Of a DNA stretch of 64,000 nucleotides, positions 46,330-56,556 are shown piece after piece. Source of the DNA: Piscinibacter defluvii. Its GTDB lineage: Bacteria; Pseudomonadota; Gammaproteobacteria; Burkholderiales; Burkholderiaceae_C. The stretch spans positions 124,001 to 188,000 of the forward strand of contig NZ_RCHJ01000006.1 of the NCBI RefSeq assembly GCF_004011805.1, read 5' to 3'. The notes below the pieces were generated by a model. It did no database searches. It was not told the origin of the DNA and saw nothing but the letters and a program-made list of their open reading frames with translations. Both the position numbers and the translations under genes were made by a program. Each line of letters begins with the position of its first letter. Position 1 is the stretch's first letter.

Positions 46330-46890
46330 CTATGACGCCGACCGTCCCTGGGCCAGCGCGGCGGCCTGTTGCAGGCTGATTCCTTCGGCCAGCGGGTCGG
46401 CATGGCGGTGCGCGAGCAGCCATTGCTCGCCCTCGCGGCGGAAGACCAGCGTGACACGCAGGGACCAGGGTTGCCCCGGCAGCCCGCCCACTTCGGCATG
46501 CGTGCGTTCGATCGCGGCGAGCACCACGAGGTCGGCCGAACGATAGGCCTGGATCAGTTCGAGCGATGAATCCCTGCCGTTCCTGAAGAAGCGTGAAATG
46601 GACTCCCAACGCTCGTCCGACAGGTCGACAGGGCGCGTCGGCGGGCCGCCGAACGGCGCCATCAGCGTGAAGTCGGCGCCGGGCCGGATCTGGCTGCGGT
46701 AGCCCTTCACGTCGCCCTTCATCAGCGCCACATGCGCCTGCGAGGCGAGCGAGACCAGTTCGGCGACGACGCCATCGGAGGCGCCGCTGTCGGGAGGATC
46801 GGCCGCGAGCGCGGGCGGTACGGCCCACCCGGCGGCGGAGGCGAGGGCCGGTCCGGCGGCGCCCAGGATCGAACGGCGTGTGGGGGGCAT
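46330..46890 (-). CDS. Tat-exported SnoaL/NTF2-like protein
   Basis: 186-residue protein. The N-terminus has a twin-arginine-like signal (TRRSILGAAGPALASAAGWA, cleaved near ALAAD). A cone-shaped NTF2/SnoaL-like domain follows: LASQAHVALMKGDVKGYRSQ, SADLVVLAAIERTHAEV and RREGEQWLLAHRHADPL. Such domains bind small molecules or act as isomerases or ketosteroid-type enzymes. It is divergent from the LysR gene at 46992, which probably controls it. Confidence 0.78.
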   Translation of the reverse strand: MPPTRRSILGAAGPALASAAGWAVPPALAADPPDSGASDGVVAELVSLASQAHVALMKGDVKGYRSQIRPGADFTLMAPFGGPPTRPVDLSDERWESISRFFRNGRDSSLELIQAYRSADLVVLAAIERTHAEVGGLPGQPWSLRVTLVFRREGEQWLLAHRHADPLAEGISLQQAAALAQGRSAS

Positions 46891-46964
46891 GTGGGGTGCT
46901 CCTTCAGGATGTCTTCGCAGGAGGCCGGGGCCTCGGTATTGCAAGGATCGTCGCGTCGCCGCAG

Positions 46965-46986
46965 TGAATCAAGAGATATGATTTCA
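46965..46986. promoter_or_regulatory. LysR-type T-N11-A box
   Basis: The 22-nt dyad TGAATCA-N8-TGATTTCA contains the perfect inverted repeat ATCA-N7-TGAT (46968-46982), which fits the LysR T-N11-A rule. It ends 5 nt before the LysR ATG (46992), overlapping the ribosome-binding region, so it suits negative autoregulation. It is also 75 nt upstream of the divergent SnoaL-like gene. Confidence 0.55.
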
Positions 46987-46991
46987 TTGAC

Positions 46992-47948
46992 ATGCTGAAT
47001 GAGATTGATCTCTCCAGAGCCGATCTGAACCTGCTGGTGCTGTTCGAAACGGTGTACGAGGAGCGTCACATCGGGCGCGCCGCCGAACGGCTGCACGTGA
47101 CCGCATCGGCCGTGAGCCACGGGGTCGGCCGGCTGCGTCGCCTGCTCAACGATCCGTTGTTCCTGAAGGCGCCCAAGGGTGTGGTGCCGACCGCGCGCGC
47201 CGTACAACTGGCCGGACCGCTCGCCGAGGTGTTGGCCCGCGTACGCGCGGTGATCGCCACCGTCGAGCCGTTCGACCCTGCACGATCGACACGCCGTTTC
47301 ACGATCGGTGCGCCCGATGGCGCGTCGGCCGTCTTCCTGCCGCCCCTGCTCGCCGCGCTGCGCCGGTCGGCGGCAGGCATCGACATCGGCGTGCGGCAGC
47401 TGCTGCCGGTCCCCGGCGAATCGGCGCCCGAGCGCGCCTGGCGTTCCGCCTGGGCGGACCTCGACGGGCGCGTGATGGACCTCGCGGTCGTGCCCACCGA
47501 TGACATCCCTCTGCGCTTCACGAGACGGTCTCTCTACGTGGAGGACTTCGTGCTGGCGATGCGCGCCGGTCATCCGTACGCGAGCGAGCCCAGCTGGGAC
47601 CGCTATTGCGAGGCGCAACATCTGGTCGTCTCGCTCGGGGGTGATCCCCGTGGCTTCGTAGACGAGGCACTGGCACGGCAAGGGCGAGTGCGACGTGTCG
47701 CGTTGACCGTTCCGAATTTCATGTTCGCGCTGGCCGTGGCCGCCGAGACCGATTTGATCTGTGCCGTGCCGAGGCACTTCGCCGCTGCGCATGCCGCCCG
47801 CTTCGGCCTGGTGGCGGTGGAGCCGCTGATGCCACTCGGGCGGTCCACGATCAACCTGGTGTTGCCCGAAGTCGCCCTGATGGACGCCGGAGTGGCATGG
47901 CTGGTCGCGTTGCTCGAGCAGGTCGGTCGGCCGGCCGCCGCGCAGTGA
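46992..47948 (+). CDS. LysR-family regulator, divergent from the SnoaL-like gene
   Basis: 318-residue LysR regulator. The HTH region is HIGRAAERLHVTASAVSHGV, then GRLRRLLNDPLFLKAPKGVV. The effector domain covers ~95-310. ATG 46992 follows directly on the T-N11-A box. Expected targets are itself and the SnoaL-like gene. Confidence 0.88.
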   Translation: MLNEIDLSRADLNLLVLFETVYEERHIGRAAERLHVTASAVSHGVGRLRRLLNDPLFLKAPKGVVPTARAVQLAGPLAEVLARVRAVIATVEPFDPARSTRRFTIGAPDGASAVFLPPLLAALRRSAAGIDIGVRQLLPVPGESAPERAWRSAWADLDGRVMDLAVVPTDDIPLRFTRRSLYVEDFVLAMRAGHPYASEPSWDRYCEAQHLVVSLGGDPRGFVDEALARQGRVRRVALTVPNFMFALAVAAETDLICAVPRHFAAAHAARFGLVAVEPLMPLGRSTINLVLPEVALMDAGVAWLVALLEQVGRPAAAQ

Positions 47949-48020
47949 TGCAGCGTTCGTGCAGGCGCATGTCCTGCCGGGCCCGGCCGGCGGCCAGGAA
48001 CACCGAGACGACGATCGACG

Positions 48021-48404
48021 CTAATCGACCGACGTCCGCTGCGTGAGACGCCGGAACACGTTCACGGCGAACAGCAGCACGCCGAGCGCCACCATCGAGG
48101 AGCCGAGGGCTACCGGCAGCAACAGGAAGGTTCCGCTCACCCGGCTCCAGGCGAAGCCGCCCATGAAGGCGACCAGTCCGACCGTGTGAAGCCAGTAGTG
48201 CGCCCGCGGCAGCCAGCCTTCCTGCAGGTGCGGGTGTGTCGCGTACAGCAATCCGATCAGGGCGAGCGCGACCCACCCGAGCAGATTGAGGTGGGCATGA
48301 ACGTGCATCAGCCGGAAGTCCTGGTTGGCTCCCATGTAGATGCCCAGGCCGACGCCCAGGACGAAGAAGGCCACGGCGGTTCGAATCAATCGGTGAGAGA
48401 GCAT
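48021..48404 (-). CDS. Small heme-copper-oxidase subunit I-like membrane protein
   Basis: 127-residue membrane protein with about four hydrophobic segments. The stretch MHVHAHLNLLGWVALALIGL, with several histidines at the start of a helix, resembles the first conserved His-containing helix of cytochrome oxidase subunit I or NnrS-like proteins. Full-length oxidases are four times longer, so this is a stand-alone small relative. A weaker copy of the operator motif lies 64 nt upstream (48468-48486). Confidence 0.7.
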   Translation of the reverse strand: MLSHRLIRTAVAFFVLGVGLGIYMGANQDFRLMHVHAHLNLLGWVALALIGLLYATHPHLQEGWLPRAHYWLHTVGLVAFMGGFAWSRVSGTFLLLPVALGSSMVALGVLLFAVNVFRRLTQRTSVD

Positions 48405-48467
48405 GTCGCGGACTCCACTGCATCGCAGGCGCTGAAACCGCTCATCCTGCGTCATCGGAGCACGTCG

Positions 48468-48486
48468 ATCTTGTAGATCTGCGACA
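48468..48486 (+). promoter_or_regulatory. Weaker putative operator (motif copy 4)
   Basis: ATCTTGTA-GATCT-GCGACA matches 12 of 14 fixed positions of GTCTTGAA-N5-GCGACA. A degenerate inverted partner (9 of 14) can be drawn at 48497-48515 with a 10-nt spacer. It lies in the 315-nt gap between the small membrane protein (-) and the acyl-CoA ligase (+). Nothing else in this gap is convincing. Confidence 0.38.
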
Positions 48487-48719
48487 TCCCGACACGCGCC
48501 ACCTTGGATCGAGACACCTCGCCGGCGCGCAGCGATCGCGGCCGGCCGATGCCGCAAATCGACAAGACCCGCGCGCCGCGTGTGGTCAGAGTCGGCCTGA
48601 TGCGCTCTCTGATTCAAACACCCATGCCGCCCCACCTTCTCGACACTCCTTTCACCACGCAGCGGCAGCCCATTTGTCGCCGTTCACCCGTCTCTGATCA
48701 CGCGCAAGCTCCCAGGCTC

Positions 48720-50423
48720 ATGAAGCACGACGTGCCGGTCGCCGACGACTGCCTGGCACTGCAACGGCTCTATCACTTCGAGCGCAGCGAATCCGACAGG
48801 GTGGCCTTCATCCAGCCGATGGGAGCTTCCCACGGCGGGGAGGTGCGCGAGATCACCTGGCGCGACGCACTCGATCAGAGCCGCCGCGCGGCCGAGCACT
48901 TGCGCCGCATGGGCCTGCCTGCGGGCAGCAAGATCGCGATCCTGTCGAAGAACTGCGCTCACTGGCTGCTCGCCGACTACGCCATCTGGATGGCAGGGCA
49001 CGTTTCGGTGCCCATCTACCCGACGCTCGCGCCCCAGACGGTGCAGCAGATCCTCGGCCACAGCGAGGCGAGGCTGGTCTTCATCGGCAAACTCGACGAT
49101 GAGGACACCCTGAAGTCCGGCATCCCGGCCGGCATGGCAGGCATCAGCCTGCCGCTGGCCCCACCGAACCCCCATCTGCCTTGGGACTTCATCGTCGCGA
49201 CGACCCCCGCGTTGCAGGGCAACCCGATCAGGCCCGCCGACGACTTGGCGACCATCGTCTACACCTCGGGCACGACCGGCGTCTCCAAGGGCGCCATGCA
49301 CACTTTCGGAACCTTGGCGTGGGCGGCCCAGTGCGGCATCCGCCGCGTGCCGCTTGAGCACGATGGCCGCATGCTGAGCTACCTGCCGCTGGCCCATGTG
49401 GCGGAGCGAACGATGGTGGAGCATGGCCAATTGGCCACGGGCGCGCAGGTGTACTTCGCGGAATCGCTGGACACGTTCGTCGCGGACCTGCAGCGTGCTC
49501 GGCCGACGGTGTTCTTCTCCGTGCCGCGTCTGTGGCTGAAGTTCCAGCAGAACATCCTGGAGAGGATTCCACGCCGCAAGCTGAAGGTTCTTCTGAGCAT
49601 CCCGGGCATCCGGGTGCTCGTTCGAAGGAAGATCCTGAAGACCCTGGGCCTGGACGCCTGCAAGTTCGCGATCGGCGGTGCTGCGCCCATGCCCCCCGAG
49701 CTCCTGCGCTGGTACACGGACCTGCGCCTGCCCATTGCGGACGTCTACGGCATGACGGAGAACGGTGCCCTGTCGCATTCGACCCTGCCGCTGCGCCAGA
49801 GGATCGGCACCGTGGGCTGGCCTTTTGAAGGCGTCCAATCCCGGCTCGATCCGGACAGCGGCGAGATCCAGGTGCGCAGCGGCGCGCTCATGAAGGGCTA
49901 CTTCAAGGCCCCGGAGCTGACGCGCGAGTCGTTCACGGCCGACGGCTGGCTGCGCACCGGCGACAAGGGCGTGATTGACGCAGACGACGGCGCACTCCAG
50001 ATCGTCGGACGCGTCAAGGAGCTGTTCAAGACCAGCAAGGGCAAGTACGTGGCGCCGGCGCCCATCGAGAACCGGCTCGTGATGCATGCCGGCATCGATG
50101 CATGCGTGGTGGTCGGCGCCGACCTGCCGCAGCCTGTCGGTCTGGTGCGCCTGGACGATGCCGCATGGGCCGCGGCCAACGATCCGGCGATCAGGCGGCG
50201 GATCACGGCGTCGCTGCACGAACACCTCGCCGCGCTGAACGCGCCACTGGATCCGCACGAACGCCTGGACCAGCTCATCGTGGTGAGCACGCCGTGGACG
50301 GTGGAGAGCGGCCTGCTGACGCCGACCTTGAAGATCAGGCGCCATCGGTTGGAGGAGCTCTACCGGCAACAGCTCCGGAAGTGGTCCGAAAGCACGGCTG
50401 CCATCGTCTGGGAGTCCGCCTGA
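48720..50423 (+). CDS. AMP-forming acyl-CoA synthetase
   Basis: 567-residue adenylate-forming ligase of the long-chain acyl-CoA synthetase type. It has the P-loop IVYTSGTTGVSKGAMHT, VYGMTENGA (A5), GWLRTGDKG (A7) and GRVKELFKTSKGKYVAP (A8/A10). It activates a carboxylic acid to acyl-CoA via acyl-AMP. The frame is open upstream to 48504, but homology-like sequence begins at ATG 48720. It stands alone on the plus strand between minus-strand genes. Confidence 0.87.
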   Translation: MKHDVPVADDCLALQRLYHFERSESDRVAFIQPMGASHGGEVREITWRDALDQSRRAAEHLRRMGLPAGSKIAILSKNCAHWLLADYAIWMAGHVSVPIYPTLAPQTVQQILGHSEARLVFIGKLDDEDTLKSGIPAGMAGISLPLAPPNPHLPWDFIVATTPALQGNPIRPADDLATIVYTSGTTGVSKGAMHTFGTLAWAAQCGIRRVPLEHDGRMLSYLPLAHVAERTMVEHGQLATGAQVYFAESLDTFVADLQRARPTVFFSVPRLWLKFQQNILERIPRRKLKVLLSIPGIRVLVRRKILKTLGLDACKFAIGGAAPMPPELLRWYTDLRLPIADVYGMTENGALSHSTLPLRQRIGTVGWPFEGVQSRLDPDSGEIQVRSGALMKGYFKAPELTRESFTADGWLRTGDKGVIDADDGALQIVGRVKELFKTSKGKYVAPAPIENRLVMHAGIDACVVVGADLPQPVGLVRLDDAAWAAANDPAIRRRITASLHEHLAALNAPLDPHERLDQLIVVSTPWTVESGLLTPTLKIRRHRLEELYRQQLRKWSESTAAIVWESA

Positions 50424-50501
50424 TCCGGGGCCGGCGGCCCGACGCGGGCGTGAGACCGAGCCCTCATCAACCTCCGCGAATCGCCGGCTTCCAGGACGTG
50501 A

Positions 50502-51608
50502 TCATCGACGATCGACGATCTGCTCCAGCACCTGCGCCGCCGACGGCATCGCTGCGATCTCCGCCTGCACGCGCCTCGCGGCGACTGCAAAGCCGGGCTC
50601 GTCGAGCAGCCGGCGCACGCTGTCCCGGATCGCTTCGGCCGTGACGTCCTCGCCTGTCAGCGCCAGCGCGGCTCCGCTCGCGACCGCGGCCTCGGCGTTC
50701 AGGAACTGATCGGCGCCCTGGGGCAGCATCAGGTGGGTCAGGCCGTGGCAGAGTGCACCGAGCAGCGTGCCGGACCCGCCTTGCGACACGACCAGGCCGC
50801 AACGAGGCAGCAGCAGCGCGTGCGGCACATACCGCTCGACGCGCACGTGCGCAGGCTGAAGGCCGAGCACCGCCGGGTCGGCATCCTGCCCGACGGTCAC
50901 GATGATGTTGGCTTTCAGCTCCCGCAGGCCCTCGATGGCCCGCCGCAGCACGTCGACATTGCCGTTGTAGACGGTACCGAGCGTCAAGTGGATGGTCAGC
51001 CGGGCCGGCAGCGTGTCGAGGCTCTCGGGCAGGCGATCACCAGGGATCGACAATCCCGGGCCCGGCCGCAGCGGCTGCACGCGCCGCCAGATCGGAGCCT
51101 CGCCCCGCCGCTCCAGCGCGGGCGGGCACAGGTGGAGGTAGGTGGCATCGGACAAGGTGCCCGCCACCTCGGGATGCCCCCAGCGTTCGCCGATCCGCTC
51201 GATGGCCTGGGCGAACGCCGGCCAGATGCGCTTCGGCGGCATCCCGCCCAGGCCGTGGACCACGTGACGCGCGCCCGTCGCGGCGGCCACGGTGGGCCCC
51301 GCCAACTCCGTCTCCTCGTGAATCACGACGTCGGGGTGCCACGCGGTCGCGCGTGGCAGGAGGTCGGCTGCACGCCGGCCGGCCGTCGCCTCGAAGTAGG
51401 CGAGCCACGAGTCCTGCCGACTCCCGCCGGCCTGCGCGTGCGTGAGTCCGACCGCCCAGCAGGACAGCCCGCGACGTTCGAGCGACGGCACGAACTCCGG
51501 CCCGGTGGCGAAGATCACCTCGTGACCGGCGGTGCGGGCCGCAAGTGCGAGCGGCAACATGGGGTTGACGTGGCCGAACAGGGCGCCACTGATGAAGAGA
51601 ATGCGCAT
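50502..51608 (-). CDS. MGT-type (GT1) glycosyltransferase
   Basis: 368-residue UDP-glycosyltransferase of the macrolide glycosyltransferase / rhamnosyltransferase style. The N-terminus MRILFISGALFGHVNPMLPL binds acceptor. The C-terminal donor site is in VVSQGGSGTLLGALCHGLTH, then MLPQGADQFLNAEA. It transfers a sugar to a small hydrophobic acceptor. It starts 24 nt after the heme-oxygenase-like gene on the same strand, so the pair likely forms an operon. Confidence 0.87.
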   Translation of the reverse strand: MRILFISGALFGHVNPMLPLALAARTAGHEVIFATGPEFVPSLERRGLSCWAVGLTHAQAGGSRQDSWLAYFEATAGRRAADLLPRATAWHPDVVIHEETELAGPTVAAATGARHVVHGLGGMPPKRIWPAFAQAIERIGERWGHPEVAGTLSDATYLHLCPPALERRGEAPIWRRVQPLRPGPGLSIPGDRLPESLDTLPARLTIHLTLGTVYNGNVDVLRRAIEGLRELKANIIVTVGQDADPAVLGLQPAHVRVERYVPHALLLPRCGLVVSQGGSGTLLGALCHGLTHLMLPQGADQFLNAEAAVASGAALALTGEDVTAEAIRDSVRRLLDEPGFAVAARRVQAEIAAMPSAAQVLEQIVDRR

Positions 51609-51632
51609 GGAGGTCGACCCTCGAGTGGGTTG

Positions 51633-52403
51633 TCATGAGGTCGGGAGGATCCGCGGCTGCCGATCCGCCCGGGGTGCGCTGGTTCGGCTCGCGTTGCCCG
51701 CAAGCGCGGGGCTCCTCGCCTGCGACTCGCGGGCGTAGCGCAGCAACTCGTGCGTCCAGTCGGCGAACCAGGTGAACACCTGGTCGACGCGCTCGATCGC
51801 ATCGGCGCGCGTCGGGACATCGAGGTCGATGCGAGCCAGCTGCGCATGATCGTTGTTCATCGCATGACCCGACTCCAGCCGGAAGTGGAAGTCGCCGCAG
51901 TAGCGAAGCTCCACACCCGTCTCGTGCTGCACCGCCGCGGCGAGCCTCGAGGTCAGCCCGAACAGCACGTTTCCGGTCTCCTCGATCGCCTCGACGATCG
52001 CGAGCCGCACGACCGGCGTGGCGCCCCAGATCAGGTGCGCGAGACGGTGCGAGAGCAGCCGGCTCTGCGCGCTCGCATCGCTCCACAGGCGCCGCATGGT
52101 GTCGGTGGGCCGGCAACCCTCCTGGTCATGTCCGAGCTTGGCGAAGTCCTCCAGATACCAGGGCCAGTGATGGTCGTCCTCGTACGTGTGGGCATTGATC
52201 ATCGCCTGATGCGGGTCGTCGGTCGGCTCGACGCGCAGCACATGGCGGTTCAGGTCGCCGAAGCCGAGGATGAACGGCGCCATGCACGGGAAGAACGACA
52301 GCCGCTGCGCGGCAGGCAGTGCGTCATCGCGCAGGTGCTCGAAGAAGGGCAGGTTCGCGTAGTCGCGCTTGCGCCGGAGGATGTGTTGAAGGACTGCTTT
52401 CAT
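51633..52403 (-). CDS. Heme-oxygenase-like (HDO/TenA-fold) protein
   Basis: 256-residue mainly helical protein. Potential metal ligands are in NAHTYEDDHHWPWYLEDF and, near the other end of the fold, in AIVEAIEETGNVLF and YCGDFHFRLESGH, a Glu/His spacing like that of heme-oxygenase-like diiron oxidases. The last ~30 residues are a disordered tail. It is divergent from the di-heme peroxidase gene across an inverted-repeat operator and is followed by a glycosyltransferase gene. The substrate is unknown. Confidence 0.72.
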   Translation of the reverse strand: MKAVLQHILRRKRDYANLPFFEHLRDDALPAAQRLSFFPCMAPFILGFGDLNRHVLRVEPTDDPHQAMINAHTYEDDHHWPWYLEDFAKLGHDQEGCRPTDTMRRLWSDASAQSRLLSHRLAHLIWGATPVVRLAIVEAIEETGNVLFGLTSRLAAAVQHETGVELRYCGDFHFRLESGHAMNNDHAQLARIDLDVPTRADAIERVDQVFTWFADWTHELLRYARESQARSPALAGNASRTSAPRADRQPRILPTS

Positions 52404-52456
52404 GGGTGGTGGTCGGGGTGGGTTCCGGCGCCAGTCTTCCGAATCGGCGGCGCGTC

Positions 52457-52515
52457 GTATTGAACGCCTGCGACATGTGGGTGGCGCCTGAACGCCTGTC
52501 GCATTCGTTCAAGAC
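52457..52515. promoter_or_regulatory. Inverted-repeat operator between divergent genes (motif copy 2)
   Basis: Left arm GTATTGAA-CGCCT-GCGACA (52457-52475) and right arm TGTCGC-ATTCG-TTCAAGAC (52497-52515) match the 44289 element at 13 and 14 of 14 fixed positions. The spacer is 21 nt instead of 9, a shift of about one helical turn. It is 54 nt from the 52403 gene start and 59 nt from the 52575 start. Sequence after the right arm (CCGCA) is also identical at the two loci. Confidence 0.72.
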
Positions 52516-52574
52516 CCGCAGGCGGCCGACGCGCAAAGTCCACCGCCTTGTTCGTTCTGGCAGGAGCCTTGCAG

Positions 52575-53855
52575 ATGTTCTCCCCGACAGTCTTGATTGC
52601 CCGCGTGGGCGCGCTGGCTGCGACCGTGGCCTTGATCGGCTGCGGCGGCGGTGGCGGCGACGACCCCACGCCGCCCCTGGACGCCGCGCCGGCCCTCGGC
52701 GATCCAGCGAACCCTGAGGACCACGACGCGCAGGCGCAGCGTGCCCACGAGATGAAGCAGCAGGAGGCGCTGCTCGCTCAAGGACTGCCCGCGCTGGTCG
52801 CGGGTCGGCGGCCCGAGTTCGGCCTGCTCGACGTACTGAAGGGCAAGCGCCTGTTCGAGCGCGAGACCTTCGACGGCAACGGCCGCACCTGCCTCACCTG
52901 CCACGGCCGCGACACCGGCACCGTGTCGCCGCAGGATGCGCAGCAACGTTTCGCCGCCGACCCGCGCGACCCGCTGTTCCTCGCCGACGGCAGCGACGAC
53001 GGCCAGGGCAACGGCGCCACCCGCATGCTCAAGGACGCGACCGTGCTGGTACGCATCCCGCTGCCCGACAACGTGAGCCTGGTCGACGAACCGGAGGCAC
53101 GCAGCGTGGTGCTGCGCCGCGGCGTCCCGTCGACGTTGAACACGCCCGCGCTGGACGACACGCTGATGTTCGACGGCCGCCACACCGACCTCGTGGCGCA
53201 GGCGCGCGGCGCGATCGCCGACCATGCGCAAGCCAAGACGGAGCCGCGCCTCGACGAACTCAAGCAGATCGCGGCCTTCCAGCACACGCCGCAGTTCTTC
53301 AGCTCGTTCGCGATGCTGAAGTTCGCCTACACCGGCGCGAAGCCCCAGTTGCCGATCGGGCGCAGCGCGGCCGAGAAGCGCGGCCGCCGCTTCTTCGTCG
53401 ATGCGGCGCCCAGCGGCGATCTGAAGACCGGCTTATGCGCCGGCTGCCACAGCGGCCCGATGCTCAACGAGACCAACGAGTTCATCCCGGCGCCGCCGTT
53501 CCGGCGCGGCGGGCGCTTCCAGAGCGTGGCGGTCTCCGAGTTCAACGATGCCGGCAACCCGGTACGGCAATGGCGCTTCAGGAACGCCGACGGCACGGTG
53601 ACCGAGTTCGCCAGTGCCGACCCGGGGCGCGCCCTGATCACGGGCGATGCCAGCGACGCGCAGAGCCGCAACGCGTTCAAGATCCCGTCGCTGTGGGCCG
53701 CGGCGCGCACCGCACCGTACTTCCACGACAACTCGGCCGCGACACTCGACGACGTCGCGCGGCACTACGCGCGCTTCTTCCGGGCCATCTCGCCGATCGA
53801 GCTGACCGAGCAGGATCAGCAGGACATGGTGGCCTACATGAGGCTGCTGCGATGA
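52575..53855 (+). CDS. Di-heme cytochrome c peroxidase-like lipoprotein
   Basis: 426-residue periplasmic protein with two CxxCH heme-binding sites, CLTCH (residues 106-110) and CAGCH (288-292), as in bacterial cytochrome c peroxidase/MauG proteins. The N-terminus has a lipobox-like VALIGC before a Gly-rich linker, so it is probably membrane-anchored. ATG 52575 is chosen with AGGAG 8 nt upstream. It may reduce peroxides or oxidise a partner using electrons from the respiratory chain. Confidence 0.83.
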   Translation: MFSPTVLIARVGALAATVALIGCGGGGGDDPTPPLDAAPALGDPANPEDHDAQAQRAHEMKQQEALLAQGLPALVAGRRPEFGLLDVLKGKRLFERETFDGNGRTCLTCHGRDTGTVSPQDAQQRFAADPRDPLFLADGSDDGQGNGATRMLKDATVLVRIPLPDNVSLVDEPEARSVVLRRGVPSTLNTPALDDTLMFDGRHTDLVAQARGAIADHAQAKTEPRLDELKQIAAFQHTPQFFSSFAMLKFAYTGAKPQLPIGRSAAEKRGRRFFVDAAPSGDLKTGLCAGCHSGPMLNETNEFIPAPPFRRGGRFQSVAVSEFNDAGNPVRQWRFRNADGTVTEFASADPGRALITGDASDAQSRNAFKIPSLWAAARTAPYFHDNSAATLDDVARHYARFFRAISPIELTEQDQQDMVAYMRLLR

Positions 53856-54055
53856 GCTTGCCGCAGGAGCCCCGCCGTTCGGACCTGGCGCACAAGATCC
53901 GGGGGGCACACGGCCTCAGCCTGGCTGCATCGGTCCAACCTGCTGCAGCGAATGCATCCGGAGCGCGCCCATACCCCGCCCGGGCCATGTCCGCATCCCC
54001 GGAATCGCGAAGCGCAACCGATTTCGCGTCTGACCAACAGAGATCAGCCAAGCAC

Positions 54056-54286
54056 GTGAACCTGAACTCCCATGCTGCCGTGCCGCAGTACGGCGTCGCC
54101 CCGCCGGCGGCACCACGGCGCGCGGCGATGCGCCTGCTCCGGGCCTTGCAGCGCTGGTGGCAGCACTTGTGGATCGACGAGATGACCGCCTATTTTTCCG
54201 AAGCGGCAAACCATGTCGACCTGGAGTACCGGATGCGGGCGTGGAACGACGACGCTCAACGCCGCGGCCGCGTGCCGCTTTTCTAG
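54056..54286 (+). CDS. DUF3563 small protein
   Basis: 76-residue protein (GTG start 54056; ATG 54128 is an alternative). Its C-terminal half, RWWQHLWIDEMTAYFSEAAN followed by HVDLEYRMRAW, matches the short DUF3563 proteins of Burkholderiales. No function is known. The frame is open upstream to the peroxidase end, but that part lacks protein character. Confidence 0.6.
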   Translation: MNLNSHAAVPQYGVAPPAAPRRAAMRLLRALQRWWQHLWIDEMTAYFSEAANHVDLEYRMRAWNDDAQRRGRVPLF

Positions 54287-54556
54287 GACGGTGCCTGGCA
54301 TGCTGGACTTGTTGGCGGCTCGAAGATCGAACACCGCCGACTCTACAGTGGCGGCCAACGCCCCCCACGGCGCCGCCGTGCTCCACTGATTTCCCGGCGA
54401 TGCATCGGCCATGCTGATCTGCCACTGGACGTACGAACGGCTTCCGCGTCAACCCGAAGCCTGACCGAAGCAGCCATGTCAAAGGGCGCCCGAATCAGGC
54501 GGATCTCGATGCGCTCGATCTCCATGACTTCAACCTGGCCACAGCACCCACCGCGC

Positions 54557-56425
<1,869 letters not shown>

Positions 56426-56556
56426 GGGCAGGTTCCTCGCTGGTTCGACTGGGCTCGGATGCTAGGCAGCCTCCGACGACTGGTGATTGCAAATTAGGCG
56501 CTTCCATGGAATATTCAGCCACCCCCTGATCGCGGTGAACATTCCTTTCACAGGAT

